Source: Daphnia pulex (taxonomy: Eukaryota > Arthropoda > Branchiopoda > Diplostraca > Daphniidae). Taken from it: DNA of 64,000 nucleotides. Positions 51,501 through 63,789 of this stretch are shown piece after piece (the first letter of the stretch is position 1; the number at the start of each line of letters is the position of its first letter). Where the stretch lies: contig NC_060017.1 of assembly GCF_021134715.1 (NCBI RefSeq), positions 2,604,001-2,668,000 of the forward strand, in the 5' to 3' direction. The position numbers and the translations under genes were made by a program. Under the pieces are notes generated by a model. That model saw only the letters and a list, made by a program, of their open reading frames with translations, ran no database searches and was not told the origin of the DNA.

Positions 51501-53724
51501 TGCTTGCTGAAATGCGAAAGCGTGGGCCTGTGTTGGATGCCTTTGTTACACGCAACGAATGTAAAACTCACTATTTTAGGTGAACTGTAACCAAGAACTG
51601 AACCAGTACTTTGATATTTCAACGTTTTTAAAGCTTCTTCGTGACGCAAAAACATTTCAAATCAAGATATAACGCGTTTTCTTATGTCTGTGTTGCTATG
51701 GCACAAACTGTCGGCATTATCTTCAAGTTCAAACAGAATCTTGATATTTAGTATCATCGTGACACTATACTAGAAACCGGAAACGATAAAATCACGTACC
51801 ACTTTAGATAATATTTTAATCGGACTCAAAATAGGAGGCAAAATATTTTTCCATATTTTACCGCTAACCTTTTAATTTCGGCACAAGCAGCCATAATCCT
51901 AATAACGTACGAGTGAAACATATACTATATACAAAATCAACATACATAGTAGTTCATACGAAAAGCCTAGACTTGAACATAAAACTTTATTCGGATGCGA
52001 AGCCGTAGCCTAATCGCCGGTTCACACAATAAATTACTGATATTAATTTCATCATAGCTATTTTAATTCTCTGCTGAATCTAGGATGGTCTAGTCTAGCT
52101 AAGCAATTTTCTCTGCGCGTCACTTGTTGCTGTACATAGTGTGACTCCGCAATCGTACTTTATATGAAAAGAAACCGACAAGTTACGAATTAACCCACAT
52201 CAAATAAAAGTCAGTGGTGGTCTTGCATAAAACAATTTCTGTGAAAGGGTCTCTATATACGTCACGTACAAAAATAAATTATCAGCCAAAGTGTGGCGAA
52301 CACGAACACTGCTTCATTTCAAAAATGGAAAGCGCACATTATATAAAGGATTAAAATACACATTCGCGCTTTTGGCGTTTGTTTTTTTAGGTCAATCCAC
52401 AATTCCACATCAATGTGTCAAACGGTTTATTCTACTCTCCGTGGATTTACTTTTCTCTTTACTATGGTGAAATTTGTTCTTGTTTTTATACTGGAGCAGG
52501 GAAGTCTTCCTCTTGACACCATTGGAACGTTGTTAGATTAGAAACCAGAATGAGGTGCTACTGCCTTGAATCCTTGATGTAATTACAGACAATATGTCAG
52601 TATTTAAATGGTACACAATAAATCTTGAAAGAATCTGAGGTTTGTATCGAGTCTATATTCAAACTCGGACGTAACAGGTGGTAATTTTGAGTGGGTTTTC
52701 TTAGAAGAAATCAGGGATTTCAAAATGGTTTCACATGAAAACGTTTTACGGTAGAATGCTGTCGCAATTCATACAATTAATTCCTTTACAAAACGATTGT
52801 AGCGTGACTACTTCACAAATCTAAGTCACGCAAGAATAACTACTCTTATCCATGAAATACTGAGCTATGTTTTTTTATTCACAACATGGGAAGTCTCCTA
52901 TTGACAAAAAACTGAATTCAATTCATGCACACGAGAACTATGTATGATATAAAAACACTAATTTCCCATTTCTGAATCAAAGCAACATTTTAAATTTCCA
53001 AATGATTTTATTTCTTACGCAAAGCATCAGTAAATTAAATACACAGGTGACACGAATAAAATGTAATGGAATCAATAAAGGAAACTAATTCTATAAAATG
53101 GTGTGCAAGTTATTACTATAGAATCGAACGTAAAGAGAATTGCTCTGCAGTGTAGTGCAGCAGTGCCTGGGGAGCAATCGTTGTTAAATATTAAGTCACT
53201 TATGTAGTAGTAAGAGATGGGTATAAGGAAAATGGCATTATGTACAAGGAAATAACAACAGAAGGAGTCCACCACAAACGCAAGACAAATCGGCCAATGC
53301 CCTTGTGGTCACAGTCGTATAATGATGCTGAATTGATGAGCGATTCATATAGTATATGTTTACAAACGAAGCTTAACAAACTGTGGCGAATCTTATACCG
53401 CCAAAGTTGATTTGAAATGACGACAATTTGTAACGATTCTTGTAACAATCTTCCTGACGCAGGTATTTTCAACACATTACTGTAAATTCATGGGTAAAAC
53501 TGGATTGGGGGATAAAGGAATCAAAATAAGAGCAAACGAGGGAAGACGAATCGTCAAACAGAAGGCGACATAACTATGGAAATAGAATAAATACACATTT
53601 TGGATTTCAGCTGTAATTTATCCCAATGGTGAATGGATCAAGTTTGTTTCGAATCAGTCCCATTCAGTTCAACATTACGCGCTCGTTTCGCAAAAAATTC
53701 CATCAAAACCTTTCGTCTTCTGGT
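51501..53724. other. Intergenic interval and receptor 3' UTR
   Basis: AT-rich, with short open frames only. The right part should contain the 3' UTR of the adhesion receptor, and the left end the protease promoter. No gene was recognised. Confidence 0.5.
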
Positions 53725-56700
53725 TTACCAATCACCGCTAGCGTTACGCTTGCTGTGCTTGTGGTGGTGATGATGGTGATGGCGTTTCTTTTCGCCGTGG
53801 TGGTGTTTGCCTCCCGATTTGGGGTAGACGTCCGAGACGACCATTTCCCCCTCTTCACGAACGACTTCAGTGTGGCGTGTTCGATAATTCGGGTCATCGA
53901 GTGTTTCCTTGCGAGATGCTTGAGCGTGATGGTGATGACTCTTGCTGCGCTTCGGTTGTTCAGGATCGCGTAAGTTATCCCAGGCCTGACGGTAAGATTT
54001 GCTTAGGCCAGCACCTCCTGTTCCTCCGGCTCCTCCATCGACGCTGGAAGAATCGAATGTAGCAGCTGTTTGGGTCTCACTGGACGCCCCTCGTCGTCGA
54101 TAGCGTTTATCGTTACGTATGCTTTACAAAATCGAAAAAAAAAGAAACGAAAATTTAAAGTTTGCAATTAGAAATCCAAGCAATTAATCAGCCGCTACTG
54201 TGAAAGCATTAAAGAAGAAGAAGGACTGATCCATCACCGTGTATGTCGTTCTGAAATGTGTTGTCTCAGACCACCAGTCAGATTTAGCATGTTAATAATA
54301 CCTCCACCACACTCACGACGAAATAGTTTGTGTGTTAAAGAAGAAATGATTGGAAAGGTACGGATAAAGCTCATGCGCGTTTCAAAAACTACTGTCCATT
54401 TCTGTGTCTCCTTTTTGGATTTTATTAGCGGTGCACAATTTAGGTAATAGATATTAAGCCGGCATCCGTAGAGTAATCTTCTTTGAATAAGGAAAAGCAC
54501 TCGGGTCGTATAGATGTTTTCTTTGCAAACATAAACCGGACTTTCCGGATCGATAAATATCAACTGTCGGATTCACTTCCGTCCATATGTTGTTCAGGCA
54601 TGCTACGTACACAAATGGGCATTTTGATCTTTATAGAATCTCGATCGTGATATTTTCAATCTGGAAATATCAAGTCGTTGGTGTGGAAAACTAAGTTGGC
54701 TATTTACCCTGGAAATCGACTAGTTGACGAAGAGGATAATATTGAGTAGAGAGCGTCAGTCGTCTTCTGTTAGATACGTTTTCAGGATGATAGCAAGGGA
54801 GCAGATTGGGATTTTGGTCGTCGAGGAAACAAGGCACGGGATATATAAGAGGCGTATATGGTTGTTGGATGGGAAATGACGATAAGGAAAAGAGAGATAA
54901 AAATGGGTTTATGGCTTCTGGTTGAGTATAATAAGGTAATAGAATTTAGGATTCTGATGCAGCAACGGTGGTAGTAATGGGTGATTTTTCGTCAGAGAAT
55001 TGTCCGGCTTTTGGTCCGCATTTGGACGAGAGAGACTTGTCAACGCGTCCGACTGTCTGGTCCGGGAAAGGCAAGGCGAGCCAACGTGAAGAAGTTTGGC
55101 TCTCGATCGTTCGCGATATCGGCTCACCCCGTAGTCGCAGACTGATTTGTTACATTGTGTCATATGAGAGACATATGGGGCGGTAAGGAGAGGTACAGGA
55201 GCGAGTCAGACAAGAAATAAGTCAACTGGAATTAGTTTACATACGTCGATAGAATAGAAGTACACACTGCACAAATTTATGTTTTCGCATAATTGTCGTT
55301 ATTGTTTTTATAGATATTTACTTCAATGACAGAAATCTACTTGAAAAATTAAAGTCGGTATCTTTCCTGCGAATTAATTAATACGTCTATGAAGAATAGT
55401 GAAAGATGCATTGACTTTAGAACCACTTTCTCCCGCACTACAGCTTTCAATTGGGCGAAACAGTGGCAAAAGCAAATGATTCGGTGCTTTTATTTGATAA
55501 AACTAACTTACTACAGTCAATGACAACTCAAGCAAACATCTAAAAATTCTACAGAAATCAAGCATGCGTGATGGGTGAAGGAACTAGGTGATGTTAGAAC
55601 CAATCAGGTAAAAATAATGAGGAGGACTTACCGGCGGAGGACGATGACAAAGGTGGTTATGATGGCCGATAGGAAGACGAAACCTCCAAAGACTCCCAGC
55701 GCAATTATACCCCCTGGAAACCGAAATACAATATTTATAATGAATGAATGGAACAATCGAATCATTTAATATAGCTTACCTAGATTAAGTTTGGGCGTGA
55801 ATCCTTGGCTTTCGGACTCGACCGTGTTCTGTGGCTCGTTGACATTGGGTGGCACGTTGTTCTTGACATTGGAACTGTCGGCAATCTCGTTATCTTGAGG
55901 AGACAGATAGACAGGGCCGTTGGGAACATTAAGTGCAACGTCAGGTTTAACTCTGTTGTTGTCATTGTTAAAGACGCCTGCCCGGCTATTGCTGGTGCCA
56001 GTGGGTCTGTTGTTAAGCTTGGTCAATCGTGTCGGGTCGAATGGTCTCCGAGTAGGTACAGTCGGCATAGAAATTGGTGTAGTGCTTCTCGATCGTACCG
56101 TAGTAGTCGAACGAACCGTACTCTCCACTTTTGTGGCCTTTGTTGCGCGAGCAGTGGCGTAAGAAGTGCTCCTGGTGCTCGGTGCCGGTGTCGTAGTGCT
56201 AGTCGTACTAAATACTGTGCTGCTCGAAGTCTTAACGGGCCTCACGCTGGTGGTAGTGGGCGCAAGCGTAGTGCTGATTTTAGTGGTTGGGTTGAATTTG
56301 TTGGCAAAATTAGGCGGGATGAAACCCTCCTGGCTCGTCTCGTCGTAGTATTCGTAATCATCAACGTACTCGGTCTCGTGTGATTGGAGTGGTTGATCAA
56401 TTTTACGATCGACCGGCACCACATTCTTTTCCGGCTGCCGAGCGTCCTCGTCTCCCCCGTCTTGAAATTCAATAGTTCCAAGGGTTTTGTCGTAGTTTTA
56501 GTTTCGTTTAAGGAAATTTAAATAATCAAAAGAAATAACTGACCCCGCCCCAAAAAATTGAATGGGAAATAAGAGAACAGCGAAAAAAGGAAACACGTCG
56601 AATTGTATCGGATACAAGTTCTTTTGTAAAAAGTTTGGTGCGCCTATCAAAATTCATATTTCAAACGAGACATCGCTCCATTCAAAGTCGAACCAAGAAA

Positions 56701-59700
56701 ATTTGGTACTGTTAGCTAGCTCCCACCCTTCTATTTACCAAGAAATCACTATAGTGCAAAGGAGGATAGATGGCTGAAGGCTTAGCATGACACCACTTGT
56801 AAAAAAAAAATGCCGACTAATTGCATGTGATTTGTGAGATGTTTGAAATGTTAGACCAAGTGTGGTTCCGTTGCTCGAAAAAGAGTCATAAAGTTTCGTC
56901 TTCCAGTCACGGTCACGCAAGTCAAGTTATTCGTGTTCAACAACAGCATAAAGAAGATAATTTTTTGGGCACAGACAACGGCTCAAGTCAAACGTTTTTA
57001 AAAGGGCGTTTCAATAATAATACAGTCATCATCATACGTAAGAAAAAAGATTACATACCTATGCAAACCGGTGGGTCTCGGTCGTAATGGCCGTCCGACT
57101 GACAGACGATGCGGCTCGGGCCTGACATACGATAGCGTGAGTTGCTCAAGCAATAGTATTCCACCACCGTGCCGGCTACGGTTGAGTTGGTCGAGAGCCG
57201 GAAACCGCCGTTGTTGATGATGGGTGGTTCGAGACAATACACGGCTGTTTTTGTGGGGTATTGTCGATAGAGAAAACAATAAAAATGAGAACACGCGCGT
57301 GATATAAACCAAATTTTCTCGGCAGAAAAAATAAAAAAAAGACATTGTCACGAACTACTTACGTTCGCAACGAGGTGGAGGTCCGTTCCAGCGACCGTCG
57401 ATATCACAGACCAGATCTCCACGACCGATGAGTTGGTAGCCGTCGTTGCAAGAGTATGAGGTCATGCTCAGATAGTGACGCGTGTCGTTGACCAATAGGT
57501 AACCGCCATTGGGAATTCTGGCCGGCATCCCGCATTGAACATCTGGGGATGTTGATTATATACATCAGATCGATGAATAAGACGTATAGTATAGGCATTT
57601 TCAACTTACACTTGCATACGGGCGGATATTCGCCGAAGAAACCGGATGAGAGACAAGTCCTGAAGGTTGGACCGACGGCCATGTGACCCGGGTCGCAGCG
57701 GTATTCCACTCGATTGCCCACGTTAAAATTATCAGCGATCACAGTCCCGTTAGCCGGTTGTTCAGGTCGACCGCACGATTTCGGACCTTCAAATTACCAT
57801 CAATCATAGTTAAACGTCATTCAGCAAATGCCACTTCAATTGACGACGACAAGTTGAAATGATTGGGATAGAATAAAATCTTACGGTGTTGGCAAATGAA
57901 GAAGAGTTTGCGGTTGCAATTGGTATCTGACCACAGCCAGCCTTTGGTTCCGTCGTAGCGAGCGCAGTTCTCTCCGCCGCCAGGTAAATTCCAGAACGAG
58001 ACGCTCACATCTTTCCCCGAAAGCCATTTCCAATTCGAACGATCGGTTGTATCGCGCATAAGTCCCAACCAATATTGTCCACTTGGATCGTTGCGGCTAC
58101 GGCGCCAAACAAAATTAAATAACAACGCGTTTAGACATGTTACACAAGAACGGGAACTCACGAATTTAACCGAACGAACCTGTGACGTCTCCATAATTCC
58201 CAACTGACGAATCCCTGTAGGGCTGGATTGGTTTCATCAATCAGTGATCCGCCGCGAGCTTCGCAGAATTGGCGGGCCTCGTTGAAATTGAGCGGCTGGT
58301 TGTCGTGAAACAGGTAACACTTGCCGTTGTATGTGGCGCTGCTGCCGGGCTCCTGGTCGCGGAATTGTGGGCACCTTTCAATGGGCAACGCCTTCACGAA
58401 ACGAACAAGACGAAAGAATGAGCATAAACGACAATACCTCCCATGAAATAAGACATCTTTTAAATAATTAATCAGCAGCCTACCTGATCGGTGTAGACAA
58501 AAGCTTCGCAGATAGAGAGGCTATTGCCCGCTGGACCTTCCAAGTGAACGCTAACAAAAGCGCCAGCCATTGGAGGATTGCACGGTAAAAAGAGTGGGCG
58601 GCCCTCTTCAATGAATCCAGTGAAGCGGTTACAGACGGCATTGACTCCCATATCAGGCCTGCTGTTGCCTACTCTGACAACGATCGTGGCAGGCTTACCA
58701 TCCTCTATTGTTTGGTTTCACAAAAAGTAAAGAATTAGAAGCACAGTCTGTCACTTTTCACAAAAAAAGATTTTACGTTTACACAAGGTTATTGTCTCAC
58801 GGATAGAAATAGGTTTTCTTACCGCAGCAGGGTTTGCCAAAGTCTAGTCGCACCAGCTGGACCATGTAAGGCTCAAGAAGGTTGACGTACCACCAGGGTG
58901 CACGCTCCACTTCGGTCAAGCTGCATGTTTCCGGCGTGAAGAAATTGCTGGTGCTACCATCGACAGCTCGCTCGGGAACACCGCCTCCAGCGACACTAGA
59001 CTGCATTGGCGCCTTACCAGCCGCCACGTTCAAAACTGGAAATGAATAAAATAAAAAGATCAGGTCATCTTCTTCAGGGGATTTTGTATATAAGGCGGCG
59101 TGCATAAAATAAAATAAATGGCAACGTGAGTGGTCATTATAACAAGAGAATATGTGACCTAACGGGAATAAGGATTGCATATACAAATGCGCAGAATACA
59201 CAGCTAGTTAATCGCATATTTTTGACTGCTGTAGATAAAACAGTTACAGTTGTACATGCCCCGTGGAAAAAAGAATATAAGATTATGCATCGTGATTTCG
59301 TCTGAACGCAGCCGAGAAAGATATGCGGCGGGGCCGTACGGTTGGTGGCTGCCAGATGGTATTGTCGAAGACGACAGATGTTCCGAGAATCATTGTATGC
59401 GGTCGAGTGCAGGCCAGCAATGAAGAGGAAATCAAACGTGCCTTCTAAAACCGTTACTTTCCCTAACGCGGTGATACTCGTGTTTCCCGTAAATATGAAA
59501 GAAAGAAAAAAGTGGTGGCATTTCGTTCCTTCTTAGTTGCCCAGGTATTTTTTTTTTATTTCACTTGGAAATCATTAAGGAAGAAAAAAGAGGGCATAGC
59601 TTCACTAGCGGTAATACCCGTGTTACAGATTTACTTGGTTGATGTATGATTGTGGTCTTAATTCATTTCCCTAACATTGTGATGTGGTGGTTTCACGTTC

Positions 59701-61834
59701 GACTAACAACAGACTAGAATTATGAATTACTTTGGAATAAGCGCAGGCTCATGGCGACGAGCAGGAAAACAGAACACAGCATCAAAACGGTTTGCTCTAC
59801 TTGAGCAAAAGCAACGAACGCTAACAATCAAATAGCTACCAATCTTACCATCTCGTGACGCAGTGTAATCTTCATGCTATATTCTTTTTTACTTTGCTGG
59901 ATAATTAAAGTAACAGACGAATGATTTCGAAAAGGAAAAAAAAAAGACACGGAAGAAATTCAAATAGAGAGAAAGGAAAATTGATGCGTAAAACTATTGA
60001 CAAAGAGCCGATTGTCATAAACAATTTTTAACGGTGAAAATTTCTCTTTCATCGGAAACCAGATCCTGTATTGTTGTTTAATTTGTTGATAAAGATGACG
60101 CAGTGGCGTGCCAATTTGTTCAGCGCCACAGCCATATACGCTATCAAAACGTGTGTCGACATTACACGCTAAACAAGTAATAGTCAAGGGAAACGAAAAG
60201 AAGAATGAAACAAGACGTAGTAGTTCCGTGTTTAAATTTGCTGTCCCACAGAGACCCAACAATCAGTCAAGCCATAGCCGGACATCACAATGTGATGATG
60301 TCGACAATAAGGTGATGCGAGATGACTATTTGTTTCGCAAAAGAAGGAAGTAAGAGGCGAACGAAGAAAAATATAAAGACTCACCACAGAAAGGTATGCC
60401 AGCTGGTGTCCAAGTGCCGTTGGTTGAGCAAAGTCGTCGAGACGGACCCAGAAGCTCAAAGCCGGGCTCACATTCATAAGTTGCTACCGTTCCGGGTCTG
60501 ATGTTGTCCGGCGTGAAGGTTACGACAGCGTGAGATGGCGAACCGGGATACCCGCAGCTAGTAACTGCAAACAAAAGCCAAAAAAAAATATTAGAATTTA
60601 AAAATACCAATTCATTTGAAAACAATTTTCATTTTGTTCAAATTTTCAGCAACACCTATTGGCTATAGTCATCAGAGCGAAAACATTTAACACGGGATCA
60701 CACGGTACATTTTGTGCCTTGCTTGGTTGAATTTCAACGCGCAATATACGTCAACGAGTCGGCATTTGACCATAATTTATGAATCTGGAGATCATGAGAG
60801 ACGGTGATCCTTTTTTTCTTACGTGTTTCTGAAACTCTTTTGACGCTTCGGGTCACAAAGAACGGAACAATGAGCTCCGAGCTACCGTCATTACTCACGA
60901 CCCGCATGGGCAAGATGGGAGGAACCAACCAGAAGCATTGGAGCGCATCTTGGTATACACGAGCGCGTGATGTGAAGCAATTCGGATAGGAAATTGGGAA
61001 ACAACGTCAAGGCAATCTGAGTAGGTTAAACGCCCAGAGATATTAGTCTCGGTGCCAAGAGTTTTGATTCTCATCGACTTTTTCTCTATCTCACAACAGC
61101 TTATACGAATAATGCGAAACAGGAGGGGTCGCTGCCCTCGGCAGGTAGAAACTTATCGACAGTGCGAAGCTGCAGGGTGCCGGCCATAATCTGGGCTGAT
61201 TGCTGTCACAACACTACCTTGCATACTAATTGGTAAACATTTCTGTTTTTCACAATGATACACCTCTTGCGCGAAATATGGTCGACAATTTTGATCCTTG
61301 GCAGTCTAGTCGCTACTAATATGGATGAATCCGGTTTAAAATCTACTTGGTTAAAAATGCGCGATTTAGAGATGAAATTATCTTTTGTTGCCTGGAGCTT
61401 CTTCTTCTTTTCTTACAGTTTTTTTTTATACTATCGTGTTAAGCGGAGCAGAAGAAGATGAGAATTTGAGGAAGACTGTACAGCTAGACGACACCGTTAG
61501 ATTATAGTGCCCCCCGAGAGAAGGAATCCTGAGGCTGACGGTTTAAAAACGACGTTGAACGCCATTCTGCCCACGAAGAATTTTTCTTTTATTTTCCTTT
61601 ATTTCTTGTCATTGTTCTTGATAATATAACAGAAACTTCGGCAGCAGCTTGTTAGAGCAATCTTTTGGAGGCGGAATCACGCTGCGTTTCACTTTATCGA
61701 CAATAAGCATCCTTGGCATCCGGACATGACATCCGTCATCTGCCCCATCAAAAAATGTGTAGGGAAATCAACTTACCGGAATGAATCAGCATCAGAGTGG
61801 ACAGGAACAGGAAGGAGAAACTGCTCCGCGCCAT
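53725..61834 (-). CDS. Selectin-like single-pass adhesion receptor (Sushi, fucolectin-type, C-type lectin), furrowed-like, 12 exons
   Basis: Exons 61834-61777, 60564-60385, 59035-58823, 58704-58484, 58391-58180, 58096-57885, 57786-57610, 57542-57363, 57244-57059, 56460-55780, 55713-55632 and 54121-53725 give 932 residues with consistent phases. Order: signal peptide (1-19), Sushi/CCP (about 20-80), fucolectin/tachylectin-4/pentraxin-type domain (81-224; AAGKAPMQSS, RAVDGSTSNFF, PWWYVNL, LSICEAFVY), C-type lectin domain (about 230-365), three CCPs (366-547), a Thr/Ser/Pro-rich stalk (548-773), one membrane helix (about 775-797) and a 135-residue cytoplasmic tail rich in histidine. This is the layout of Drosophila furrowed, a selectin-like protein in eye/bristle development and planar polarity; orthology is inferred from architecture. 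Exon 5 has two donors 18 nt apart in the same phase. Confidence 0.8.
54946..55141 (-). other. Possible alternative terminal exon of the adhesion receptor
   Basis: After the membrane exon (ends with two bases of a codon), an acceptor AAATCAG at 55142-55148 would join in frame to 65 codons ending SPITTTVAASES and a stop at 54946-54948. It would replace the histidine-rich tail by a short Ser/Thr/charged tail. A second frame over the same bases is also open, so chance cannot be excluded. Confidence 0.3.
55780..56460 (-). other. Mucin-like stalk exon of the adhesion receptor
   Basis: One 681-nt exon encodes an acidic/Tyr-rich start (ETEYVDDYEYYDETSQEG), then a Thr/Ser/Pro-rich stretch (STTLAPTTTSVRPVKTSS and similar), expected to be heavily O-glycosylated and extended. 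The acidic tyrosine cluster resembles tyrosine-sulfation contexts; this is an inference only. Confidence 0.8.
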
Positions 61835-63186
61835 GGTTGTCCGTTAAATCTTCAGATGATGTAATAACACTTTATGTCGTTTGATTGGCGAAGAAGACAA
61901 AACGAACTAAAAACACGAAGGCCACGATAATCTAGCCAGTAGAATCAAAGCGACACTTCTGCAATGTTTGAACTCGAGACTGCACGACTTGTCGATCGGA
62001 AGACGGGCGAAAGACTGTTGGTCAAATCGGCCAGAACAGCAGTACTTGGGAGCCAGAAAGCCGGAAGAAACCTGGCAAGGAGCGACCGGGCAGCAGAAGG
62101 TGGAGGAGGAGCCCTTATCTTGGTGTTGGAGAGAGAAGCAGAGCTTCGAGGACCGCCACGGGACCATTCGATCACTGTTCCTGTAACAAAGCCAAAACTT
62201 GAGCGGCGATGACTTCCAATTCCACCTCTCACGGATGTGAAGCTGCAGTGTTGCTATGGCGCGTCGGATAGCCAAGGAAATTATACCGTTGTCCATTCTT
62301 CTACCTGTTCACTCACCCGCGCTATTCCCCAGGAGCAGAGAAGGTGCATTGCACTGGAGCTGGACACTCGCAGGTGGTTACACAGAGCTCCCAGCTCCCT
62401 TCTTTTTGGCTTACAGCGTCACCACGTTCGAGTGAAAGAAAAATAAGGAATTGTTACCCGTTTGAATCGAGAGGCTCGGTGCGAGAAAGTACACACGCGC
62501 CGTCACCGGCGCAAGTTGTAAGACAGGTGCTAAGCGATGGGAACAGATTTTTTTCTTTTCTATTTGCTAGAGAAAGAAGATAAGACTTATTAAATTCCCT
62601 TTTCATGAGAGACGGTTCAGAAAACATTTCTAGTCGAGACGCCAAAATTTGTATTTACCAGTTATTGACCTTTACGGTTCCGGCCCTTGATGTCCGCTTC
62701 AACTCTGCGATCAATGGCACTGGCTAGACTAATTGGCCTTATCCTTAAAAAAAATTTGCATATCACAAGATCAATTATCTTAAATCACGACAAGATTTTC
62801 TTCGACTCTCATTTTTCTACTCGATTAAACAACCAGATTCAAAGTAGAAGAAATTGGATCTCCTTATTCGGCTATCCATAAAGTACTTACCGGGTGTCAG
62901 GGATCCGGACGTTTAGCTGGAAGGAAGCTTGAGACTAGTAATAACTGCGCATTGGGGCAAAACGAACCGCTGAAAACCCGTAGCCTGTTGAATAATATAT
63001 GTTATGGTTATCGAAAAAATCCGCGCTTACCTCCAGATGCTAGGGGGTTGTTCCTTTCTTTCTTTCTTTTGGGGGAAGCAACGGGACACACATGAAAAAT
63101 GACTGTACAGAGCAGTTTTCAAGAGAAAGAAAATAAAAATCTTCTGAGTAACAGTAAAAATTCAAGAGCGTTGTATTTTCTTTCTT
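61835..63186. other. Intergenic interval between the adhesion receptor and BCDIN3D
   Basis: It should contain the receptor promoter/5' UTR and the BCDIN3D 3' UTR. Overlapping open frames near 61.9-62.3 kb exist on both strands without recognisable content. A TTTC-type run lies near 63055. Confidence 0.5.
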
Positions 63187-63789
63187 TCATTTCCTCTGCC
63201 CACTTTCCTCCTGGTTTGAAATCGCTAAATTGGCTGTTGGTTTATGGCGGTACCACAAGACCGGCCGTTGCCATTCCGAGTGACCCAGATGCGTGTGCAA
63301 CTCCATGCCCAGTCGATTGCGAAAGATGTCATCGATGTGGTCTTGCACGTTGCTGCGGTGAACTAACGAATCGAATAAGGGAAAAGGTGGGCGATTGGCG
63401 CGTCGAAGACGACGTGCCGCATTCCTGTAACATTTCCAAGGCTGTGGCTCAATCACAACGTTGTCTGCCCAAGTAGCGAGACAGGCCAGCAATGATTCTA
63501 ATCCAGCATCTCCGTGATTCAAATGAATCCACATGGTCGTTGAAAAGCAAAATGCAATATCAAAACGCTTCCGCTCCGGCTCTTGACTTTCCAAATATCG
63601 ATTCCATAATTGGTCGCGCTCCTCGACTTGCGTCACTACATTCAACGCGTGGAATTGCACATCCGATTCCGGTTCGTTTGCTATCGTCTCTTTGGCCCTT
63701 TGCACCAGCTGTGGGTCCAGATCGACGCCCATCATGCGGACAGCAGCCTGGCCAGATGACAGCATCTCGTGCAATCCTCTAGTCAGTTC
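63187..63789 (-). CDS. BCDIN3D: BCDIN3D-type RNA 5'-monophosphate methyltransferase, last exon (partial gene)
   Basis: The exon encodes 200 residues from a GATAG acceptor to the stop at 63187-63189. It has MGVDLDPQLVQRAKE (ribose-binding region of the methyltransferase fold), FDIAFCFSTTMWIHLNHGD, VIEPQPWKCYRNAARRL and GMELHTHLGHSEWQRPVLWY, each with a near-identical counterpart in human BCDIN3D. That enzyme uses S-adenosylmethionine to methylate the 5'-monophosphate of tRNA-His and some precursor microRNAs. The SAM-binding motif I (DVGCNSG in human) lies upstream of the acceptor, in exon(s) beyond the right edge; no coding sequence was found at 63790-64000. Confidence 0.92.
   Translation of the reverse strand, partial: ELTRGLHEMLSSGQAAVRMMGVDLDPQLVQRAKETIANEPESDVQFHALNVVTQVEERDQLWNRYLESQEPERKRFDIAFCFSTTMWIHLNHGDAGLESLLACLATWADNVVIEPQPWKCYRNAARRLRRANRPPFPLFDSLVHRSNVQDHIDDIFRNRLGMELHTHLGHSEWQRPVLWYRHKPTANLAISNQEESGQRK

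Noticed and set aside
61907..62296. Overlapping open frames on both strands upstream of the adhesion receptor
   Set aside because: Several frames are open over the same bases, with no recognisable domain; the area is expected to be promoter and 5' UTR.
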